Assembly: GCA_035527715.1 (NCBI GenBank)
Contig: DATKZY010000202.1
Location: forward strand, 1 to 28,546
Reading direction: 5' to 3'
DNA: 28,546 nucleotides
DNA from: DSUN01 sp035527715
GTDB taxonomy: Bacteria > Planctomycetota > PUPC01 > DSUN01
The notes beneath the pieces are model-generated. The model made no database searches. It saw only the letters and a program-made list of their open reading frames with translations, and was not told where the DNA came from. The position numbers and the translations under genes were made by a program. This document shows, piece after piece, positions 22,010 to 28,546 of this stretch. Numbering within the stretch: position 1 is the first letter of the stretch; the number at the start of each line of letters is the position of its first letter.

Positions 22010-25000
22010 ATGCGGTTTCACGGTTCTTGCTCCGCTGCGCCGGCGCGCTGGGCGTTCGGCGTGCCCCTGGTTCTAGCCGCCGCGCTGGCCGCCGTGTCGG
22101 CCGGCCCCATCGGCGAGCAGGTGATCCGCGGGGACGTGGCGTTTCAGCGCCAGGGCGACCTCACGACGATCACGGCCAGCCACAACAGCATCATCAACTA
22201 CCAGGGCTTCAACATCGCCGCGCCGGAGACGGTGCGCTTCCTCCAGCCCTCCGCCAGCGCGCGAGTCCTCAACCGCATCATCAGCCCGGCCCCCACCACC
22301 ATTGACGGCCAGCTCCTGGCCAACGGACACGTCTACCTCGTCAACCCGGCGGGCATCATCTTCGGCCAGAACTGCTTCGTGAACGTGGGGGGCATCTACG
22401 CTGCCGCGGGCAACTTGAGCGATTCGGACTTCCTGGCCGGTATAGACCGCTTCACGGGCGCCGCGGGCGAGGTGGTGAACCGCGGCACCATTGTGGGCAA
22501 CTCGATCGCCCTCGTGGGCAGCCGCGTGGCCAACTACGGCTCGATCCTGGCCGAGCGCGGCACCGTGGTCATGGCCGCGGGCGACGACGTGCTGATCGGC
22601 AGGCGCGACGGGCACCTCTTCGTCAAGATCGAGGGCGCCGCCGCGAGCGGCGAGGCCCCAGCGGTCGAGAACGCCGGCACGGTGAACGCCGAGGGCGGCA
22701 CCGCCGTGCTCGGCGCCGGCGACGCCTATTCGCTCGCCATCCGCACGACAGGCGTCGTCAAGGCCGCCGATGTGACGGTCGAGGGGCAGGGCACGGGCGC
22801 CGTCGAAGTGGGCGGCACCGTGGACGCCTCGAGCCCCACCGGCCAGGGCGGTAATGTGAAACTCCTCGGCGAGCAGGTGGGCCTCGTGGGCGCCACGGTG
22901 GATGCCTCGGGCGCCACGGGCGGCGGCGAAATCCTCGTCGGCGGAAACTACCAGGGCAGCGGCCCCGAGCGCAACTCGCTCTTCACCTGGGTCGGCCCCG
23001 ACAGCGTGCTGCGCGCCGATGCGGGCCTCAGCGGCAACGGCGGCCGCGTGATCGTGTGGAGCGATGGCGCCACAGGCTTCTACGGCAGCCTCTCGGCCCG
23101 CGGCGGCGCCCTGAGCGGCGACGGCGGGTTCGCCGAGGTCTCCGGCAAGGGCTACCTCGACTTCGCCGGCTCAGCCGACCTCCGCGCCCCCGCCGGCAAT
23201 GTGGGCACAATCCTCCTCGACCCGACAGACATCAACATCGGCCCCCCGCCGGACGCGCCACTGCTCTCTATAGTTCCGCCTCTGCCACTCGTTCCTCCTT
23301 CACCCCCAGGATACGTGGTCACGGACCCAGGACCCGCCATCTCCAACATCAGCACCGTCACACTCGCGGCGCTGCTCGTGGGGGCGGATGTGACCATCGC
23401 AACATCACCCGGCGCCGGCGGCCTGGGGAACATCGCGGTCGTCGTCCCCTTCGACATTCCTGCGGGTTATCTGACCCCGTTCCGGCTCATCCTCAACGCC
23501 GACAACATGATCACCGTCGCGGCCCCGCTGTGGAACGGAGGGCCGGGCGGGATCACGATGAACGCCCCGACGGTGAACATCGGCGTTTTCGTGCAGCTGA
23601 ACGGCGGCGACCTGGCGGTGACGACGGACAACTTCACGGTGAACCCGGGTGGGTTCGTGTCCGCGCCCGGCGGCATCTCGATCGCGCCCTTGACCGCCGG
23701 CCTCGGCTTCACGCTCAACGGCGTCGGGCCGCCTCCGCCGGGCGACCTCTCCAACTTCACGCTCACCAACCTCTGGACAAACGGCGCCACGGTGACGATC
23801 GGCGACGCCACCACCGGCCCGATCGCCGTCAACGCAGGCAGCCTCGCCGGGCAGGACTGGGGCGGGCTGACCCTTCAGGGGGCCGGCGTGACCTTCAACG
23901 GCGCGTTCACGCTCCCGACCGGCACCAACTTGCTCGTTGACGCGGGCCCCTCGTTGGCAGTCAACGGACAGATCTCCGCTCCTGGGGGAAACGTGACCTT
24001 CAATGCGGCCGCCCCAGCGACGCAGACGCAGCCCATCGTGGCAGCGGGCCTGGAGCTGCTGGGGACGGGGCCGTATACCCTCACGAATGCGAGCAACGAC
24101 ATCACGACGCTCGCGGGGAGCACAGGCGCGGTGAGCTTCCGCGACATCAATGGGTTCGGCATCGGAACGGTCAACACGCTGGGCCTGACCTCGTCGGGGA
24201 ACGTGACCTTGCAGGCCGGGGGCGCAGTGACCCAGACCCAGCTCATTTCGGCGACGGGCCTGGAGCTGCTCGGGGCAGGGCCGTACACCTTGACGAACGG
24301 CGGCAACAACATCACGACGCTCGCGGGGAACACGGGAGCGGTGAGCTTCACCGAGACGGATGGGTTCGACATCGGGACGGTGAACCTCACGCTGGGCCTG
24401 ACGTCGTCGGGGAACGTGACGCTTCAGGCCGGCGCCCTGGTGACCCAGACCCAGCCCATCGGGGCGACGGGTCTCGAGCTCCTCGGCGCGGGACCCTACA
24501 CCCTGACGGATGGCGGCAACGCCGTGGGGACCCTGGCGGCGAACACGACCGGGGCGATCACCTACACCGATTCCAACGCGCTCACAGTCGGCACCGTCAA
24601 CACGGTCGGGGTCGCCAGCGGCAACAACCCCATCGCGCTCACCCTGGCGGCGGGCAACACGCTGACGGTGAGCAATGCCCTCGACGCAGGCTCCAGCACC
24701 GTGCAGTTGAGCGCCAACGACGCCGCGATCGGCGCGACCGTCACCGGCAACAGCGGCATCACGATCTACCCCACGACGACCGTCACGAACATCCGCCTGG
24801 CGAGCTCCGGCCCAGGCCTGGTCCTCGACGACGCGGAGCTTGACTTGCTCAGCAGCACTGGCACGGTCACTATCGGCCGCACCACGAACAACGGTGTCGT
24901 CGAGATCGCCGAGGACGCCGCGGTCAACGTCGGCTACGCCCTCCACGTCATCGGCGGAAGCTACGACCAGGACCACAACACCGTAGACGCCAGCGCCATG

Positions 25001-28000
25001 ACCATCCAGGTGGACGAGATCACCAACCTCGCCACGACGCTGACCGCTAACGGCGGCCTGACCATCATACCCTACACGTCCGGGCGCCCCATCAACATAG
25101 GCGATTCGAGCGCGGCTAACCTCGACATCAGCGAGGCCGAGCTTGGCAACCTCGTGAGCTCCACCGGCCTCACCTTCGGCAACGCCACCGCCGGCGCCGT
25201 GGGCGTCCAGGACGACGATGGCACCCCCAGGCTGAGCTTCGCTTACCCCACGACGATCCTCTCGGGCGGCAACATCGCTATTAGCAGCACCATCGGAACG
25301 GGCGACCTCACCCTCAACACCGCGGGCGGCACGATCACCGTCAGCCAGAAGATCACCGCTGCCACCGGCAGCATCCTCAGCTTCACCGCGACTGGCGACA
25401 TCAATATCAACGGCGCCATTGACCCGCCCTTGCAGGTGCTGATGGACTCCGACGACGATATCAACGTGGCGGCGGCGATCGCGGCGGACGACCTCATCCA
25501 GTTGCGTGCGGGGCGCGACGGCACGGGGAGCGTGATCCTCACCGGCAGCGGAAGCCTCACGACCGACAACGCGACGGACAACAGCGCCATCTGTCTCGAG
25601 GCCAGCGTCGCCCTCCCCACTGGCATCAGCGGCAACGTCGCCTTCGGCGGCGGCAACGTGACGAGCGATGACCTCCTCACCGTCGTCGCCCACGTCGGCT
25701 CCATCAGCCACACCAACGGCTCACTCTCGGCTGCGCAAGCATCCCTCTATGGCGACACGGGCGTCGCCCACATCTCCATCAACGTTGCCACCCTCGCCGC
25801 CGGCACGGGCGGCGCGGCCGGCCAGGACATCAACCTCACCGATCCCAGCGGCGGCTTCAGCATCGGCACCGTCGGCACCACCGTCGGCGTGAACGCCGGC
25901 CTCGGCAACGTGACGCTCCAGTCGGGTGCGGCAGTGACCCAGAGCCAGGCCCTGGTTGCCACTGGCCTCGATCTGTTGGGCACCGGACCCTACACGCTCA
26001 CGAACGCCTCGAACGACATCGCGACCCTGGCGGGGAACACGGGCGCGGTGAGCTTCCGCGACCTGGATGGTTTCGACATCGGCACGGTGACCACTGTGGG
26101 GCTGACGTCGAGCGGCGACGTGACGCTCCAGTCGGGTGCCGCAGTGACCCAGAGCCAGGCCCTGGTAGCCTCGGGGCTGGAACTCCTGGGGTCCGGACCC
26201 TACACGCTCACGAGCGCCTCGAACGACATCGCGACCCTGGCGGGGAACACGGGCGCGGTGAGCTTCCGCGACCTGGATGGTTTCGACATCGGCACGGTGA
26301 CCACTGTGGGGCTGACGTCGAGCGGCGACGTGACGCTCGAGTCGGGTGCGGCAGTGACCCAGAGCCAGGCCCTGATAGCCACTGGCCTCGAACTGTTGGG
26401 CACCGGACCCTACACGCTCACGAACGCCTCGAACGACATCACGACCCTGGCGGGGAACACGGGCGCGGTGAGCTTCCGCGACCTGGATGGTTTCGACATT
26501 GGCACGGTGACCACTGTGGGGCTGACGTCGAGCGGCAACGTGACGCTCGAGTCGGGTGCGGCAGTGACCCAGAGCCAGGCCCTGGTAGCCTCGGGGCTGG
26601 AACTCCTGGGGTCCGGACCATACACACTCTCTAATTCCAGCAACGCCATCACCACACTGGCGGCCAATACCACCAACGCTATCACCTACCAGGATACCGA
26701 CACGGTGAGCCTGGGAACAGTGGGGAGCACAACCGGGATTGCGGCCAACGGCCTGGTTGACATCACCACGGCGGGCGTCAGCGGCCTTACCCTCAACGCC
26801 GACATCGACGCGGGCGCCGGAGGCATCACCCTCACCGGCCCCGTCACCGTCCCCAACGGCAGCACCACGCGCACCCTCACCGGCTCCCCCGTCACCTTCA
26901 ACACCTCCCTGAGCCTTGGGAGCGACACGACCGTGTCCGGCGAGCAACTCATAATCGCGGGGAACCTGGCCTTCGGGGCCGGCGCCTCGGTCGCTGCCCA
27001 GATCGGCACCGCAGCCGGCGAGATTGACCAGCTCATCGTCAACGGCACCGTCACGCTCAACAACGCCACGTTCAACGGGAACCTCGTGGACACGAGCAAC
27101 CCGCCCCCCGCCAACAGCGCCTTCACGTTCCTCAGCAACGACGCCGCCGACGCCATCACGGGCACCTTTGCCGGCGGCGGCTCCGTGACCGTGGACGGCC
27201 ACACGTTCCTCGTCAGCTACGTCGCCGGCGACGGCAACGACATCGTCCTCACCAAGCAGCAGGCCACCCGCACCTGGGACGGCAACTCCCCCAACGCCGG
27301 TGTCGGCAACGGCAAGTGGAAGAACCACCTGAACTGGGCCGGCGACACCGCCCCCTCCGAGGGCGACGACCTGATCTTCAGCGGCACCACCAAGCCCTCT
27401 CCCGACAACGACTTTGCCAACGGCACGACCTTCAATTCCATCACCTTCGACGCGGCCTGCGGCGACTTCACCCTCGTCGGCAACCGCGTCCAGCTCTCCA
27501 GCACCGGCAACGCCATAGACGTCCAACTCGGCACGGCGACCGGCACCCAAACGATCACGATGGACATTGATGCCGGCGCGACGCAGACCTTCAACATCGT
27601 CGGCGGCGCCACGCTGAACTTCAACAGCGCCACGCTCACCCTCAACAACGGCGTCACCCTCGCCGGCGCCGGCACCTTCGCCACGAACGCCACCGGCGAC
27701 ATCGAGGGCCCCGGCGGCCTCACGATCGACATGTCGGGCGGCACAGCCACCTTCAACGGCACCGTCGGCGCCTCGACCGCACTTGCCTCCGTGACCGTCT
27801 CGAACAGCAGCGGCGTGACCTTCAACGACACCTTCGATGCTGGGACCGTCGCTCTCAACAACACGACGGGCACGATCGCCTTCAACGGCACCACCACCGA
27901 CATCACGACCGCTCTCACCGTCGCTGCCCAGGGCTTCAACGTCGCCTTCAACGGCACGACCAACACGATCGCCGACAACACGAATTTCCAGAACACAGGC

Positions 28001-28546
28001 ACCGTGACCCTCGGCAACGGCGTGGGCGACACCTGCAACTTCACCGGCGGCGTGGCCACGAACAACGGGCCGAGTGGCACCAACCTCGCGGGCAACCTCA
28101 ACACGACCAACGCCGCGATCAACCTCGGCGCCACCACGCTCACTGCCGACGCCACGGTCACCAGCGGCGGCGGCACCATCAACTTCATCGGCCCGCTCTC
28201 CGGGCCGTTCAACCTGGCCGTCAACGCCGGCGCGGGCCAGACCAACTTCCAGAGCACCATCACCAACCTCGGCACAGGCACCGGGGCCGCCCTTACAATC
28301 CAGGCAGGTACACTTGGGGACGTTCGGTTCTACAACACCGTGAACGCGAACTCCGGCATCCAGGGCACCTCGTGCAATGTCCGCTTCGACCAGGACGTGA
28401 CGCTGGGCGACGGCGACACGGGCACGAACCTGCCCGACGACGTGTGGCTCGACGGCCTGACTTTCAGCGGCTACGACGACCTCACCTTCTTATCACTGAC
28501 CACCGCAGGTGGCTCCGTCACGCTCAACTCAAACAACAGCAACATC
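22010..28546 (+). CDS. Giant TpsA exoprotein (filamentous-haemagglutinin-like), right-truncated
   Basis: The frame from the ATG at 22010 stays open for 2179 codons to the last base; GGAGGA (21997-22002) lies 7 bases ahead. Residues 1-31 are a signal peptide (ending AAALAAVSAG). Residues about 32-145 are the TPS secretion domain, with IINYQGFNIAAPETVRFLQP (61-80) and NPAGIIFG (112-119). A parallel beta-helix of short Gly/Asn/Thr-rich strands follows. A proline-rich linker is at about 411-436. Near-identical 70-residue repeats occur in two clusters (codons about 666-850 and 1305-1540). Near residue 1710-1756, ITGTFAGGGSVTVDGHTF..GDGNDIVLT is followed by TWDGNSPNAG..NHLNWAGDTAPSEGDDLIFSG, which resembles autotransporter-associated strand repeats. 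The likely role is a surface adhesin or matrix protein carried out by the adjacent TpsB. The end, and any toxin or anchor domain, is outside the window. Confidence 0.9.
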   Translation, partial: MRFHGSCSAAPARWAFGVPLVLAAALAAVSAGPIGEQVIRGDVAFQRQGDLTTITASHNSIINYQGFNIAAPETVRFLQPSASARVLNRIISPAPTTIDGQLLANGHVYLVNPAGIIFGQNCFVNVGGIYAAAGNLSDSDFLAGIDRFTGAAGEVVNRGTIVGNSIALVGSRVANYGSILAERGTVVMAAGDDVLIGRRDGHLFVKIEGAAASGEAPAVENAGTVNAEGGTAVLGAGDAYSLAIRTTGVVKAADVTVEGQGTGAVEVGGTVDASSPTGQGGNVKLLGEQVGLVGATVDASGATGGGEILVGGNYQGSGPERNSLFTWVGPDSVLRADAGLSGNGGRVIVWSDGATGFYGSLSARGGALSGDGGFAEVSGKGYLDFAGSADLRAPAGNVGTILLDPTDINIGPPPDAPLLSIVPPLPLVPPSPPGYVVTDPGPAISNISTVTLAALLVGADVTIATSPGAGGLGNIAVVVPFDIPAGYLTPFRLILNADNMITVAAPLWNGGPGGITMNAPTVNIGVFVQLNGGDLAVTTDNFTVNPGGFVSAPGGISIAPLTAGLGFTLNGVGPPPPGDLSNFTLTNLWTNGATVTIGDATTGPIAVNAGSLAGQDWGGLTLQGAGVTFNGAFTLPTGTNLLVDAGPSLAVNGQISAPGGNVTFNAAAPATQTQPIVAAGLELLGTGPYTLTNASNDITTLAGSTGAVSFRDINGFGIGTVNTLGLTSSGNVTLQAGGAVTQTQLISATGLELLGAGPYTLTNGGNNITTLAGNTGAVSFTETDGFDIGTVNLTLGLTSSGNVTLQAGALVTQTQPIGATGLELLGAGPYTLTDGGNAVGTLAANTTGAITYTDSNALTVGTVNTVGVASGNNPIALTLAAGNTLTVSNALDAGSSTVQLSANDAAIGATVTGNSGITIYPTTTVTNIRLASSGPGLVLDDAELDLLSSTGTVTIGRTTNNGVVEIAEDAAVNVGYALHVIGGSYDQDHNTVDASAMTIQVDEITNLATTLTANGGLTIIPYTSGRPINIGDSSAANLDISEAELGNLVSSTGLTFGNATAGAVGVQDDDGTPRLSFAYPTTILSGGNIAISSTIGTGDLTLNTAGGTITVSQKITAATGSILSFTATGDININGAIDPPLQVLMDSDDDINVAAAIAADDLIQLRAGRDGTGSVILTGSGSLTTDNATDNSAICLEASVALPTGISGNVAFGGGNVTSDDLLTVVAHVGSISHTNGSLSAAQASLYGDTGVAHISINVATLAAGTGGAAGQDINLTDPSGGFSIGTVGTTVGVNAGLGNVTLQSGAAVTQSQALVATGLDLLGTGPYTLTNASNDIATLAGNTGAVSFRDLDGFDIGTVTTVGLTSSGDVTLQSGAAVTQSQALVASGLELLGSGPYTLTSASNDIATLAGNTGAVSFRDLDGFDIGTVTTVGLTSSGDVTLESGAAVTQSQALIATGLELLGTGPYTLTNASNDITTLAGNTGAVSFRDLDGFDIGTVTTVGLTSSGNVTLESGAAVTQSQALVASGLELLGSGPYTLSNSSNAITTLAANTTNAITYQDTDTVSLGTVGSTTGIAANGLVDITTAGVSGLTLNADIDAGAGGITLTGPVTVPNGSTTRTLTGSPVTFNTSLSLGSDTTVSGEQLIIAGNLAFGAGASVAAQIGTAAGEIDQLIVNGTVTLNNATFNGNLVDTSNPPPANSAFTFLSNDAADAITGTFAGGGSVTVDGHTFLVSYVAGDGNDIVLTKQQATRTWDGNSPNAGVGNGKWKNHLNWAGDTAPSEGDDLIFSGTTKPSPDNDFANGTTFNSITFDAACGDFTLVGNRVQLSSTGNAIDVQLGTATGTQTITMDIDAGATQTFNIVGGATLNFNSATLTLNNGVTLAGAGTFATNATGDIEGPGGLTIDMSGGTATFNGTVGASTALASVTVSNSSGVTFNDTFDAGTVALNNTTGTIAFNGTTTDITTALTVAAQGFNVAFNGTTNTIADNTNFQNTGTVTLGNGVGDTCNFTGGVATNNGPSGTNLAGNLNTTNAAINLGATTLTADATVTSGGGTINFIGPLSGPFNLAVNAGAGQTNFQSTITNLGTGTGAALTIQAGTLGDVRFYNTVNANSGIQGTSCNVRFDQDVTLGDGDTGTNLPDDVWLDGLTFSGYDDLTFLSLTTAGGSVTLNSNNSNI
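24004..24636 (+). repeat. Repeat cluster A in TpsA (three 210/213-bp units)
   Basis: Units begin near 24004, 24214 and 24427 (periods 210 and 213). Shared residues include VTQTQ, ATGLELLGAGPYTLT, NDITTLAG, TGAVSF and LTSSGNVTLQ. The third unit diverges in its second half. The reading frame is kept throughout. Confidence 0.8.
25921..26634 (+). repeat. Repeat cluster B in TpsA (near-identical 210-bp units, 420-bp higher-order period)
   Basis: Units begin at 25921, 26131, 26341 and 26551, exactly 210 bases (70 codons) apart; the last is partial. Units 1 and 3 share GCCACTGGCCTCGA and CTGTTGGGCACCGG, while units 2 and 4 share GCCTCGGGGCTGGAACTCCT. The pair of units was therefore duplicated as a 420-base block. 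Confidence 0.88.

Noticed and set aside
24004..26634. CRISPR-like or minisatellite array
   Set aside because: The repeats are in-frame coding units of 70 residues without spacer structure; they belong to the TpsA beta-helix.

Overview
The window is GC-rich (roughly 60-73% in the lines I counted by hand) and densely coding. It carries Tat-exported sulfatases and Gfo/Idh/MocA oxidoreductases, a DUF1080 (3-keto-disaccharide hydrolase-type) lipo/secreted protein, secreted HEAT and PQQ-propeller proteins, and a triheme HzsA-like protein. This mixture is typical of the PVC group, most likely an uncultured Planctomycetota or close relative. That placement is inferred from gene content; no rRNA or tRNA marker was seen. 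No CRISPR array or insertion sequence was seen.

Layout. (1) 1-2618: the tail of an unknown gene, a small antitoxin-like gene, then three genes that look like a nucleotide-centred conflict cassette: a TIR/deoxyribosyltransferase-like protein, a ComF-like phosphoribosyltransferase and a SLOG/YspA-like protein. This block has lower GC and less C-biased codon use than the rest. Two near-identical promoter segments sit over the stop codons of the first two genes. (2) 2684-4297: a sulfatase without a signal peptide. (3) 4340-4991, minus strand: a VapBC-like antitoxin/PIN-toxin pair. (4) 5114-7493: promoter, Tat-exported Gfo/Idh/MocA protein and an M23 metallopeptidase. (5) 7512-12734: promoter, Tat-exported sulfatase, a second Gfo/Idh/MocA protein and a secreted HEAT-repeat protein, tightly spaced. 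(6) 12736-15698: promoter and a secreted discoidin/propeller/triheme protein. (7) 15699-16328: a gene-free junction full of ordered palindromes, in two mirrored composite elements. (8) 16329-19312, minus strand: a DUF1080 protein overlapping by 4 bases a secreted protein with a methyltransferase-like fold fused to a PQQ propeller. (9) 19313-19942: regulatory and repeat DNA. (10) 19943-28546: a two-partner secretion pair, an outer-membrane TpsB transporter followed by a giant TpsA exoprotein whose reading frame stays open to the last base of the window.

How the genes may work together. Regions 2 and 4-8 look like periplasmic breakdown of sulfated glycans: sulfatases remove sulfate, Gfo/Idh enzymes could oxidise sugars to 3-keto forms, a DUF1080 protein could cleave 3-keto glycosides, and heme/PQQ-propeller proteins could handle electrons or scaffolding. 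This is inference. The TpsB/TpsA pair would place a large beta-helical adhesin on the cell surface. The most likely undescribed system is the TIR-like/PRTase/SLOG cassette at 424-2618, followed by the mirrored palindromic elements at 15750-16243.
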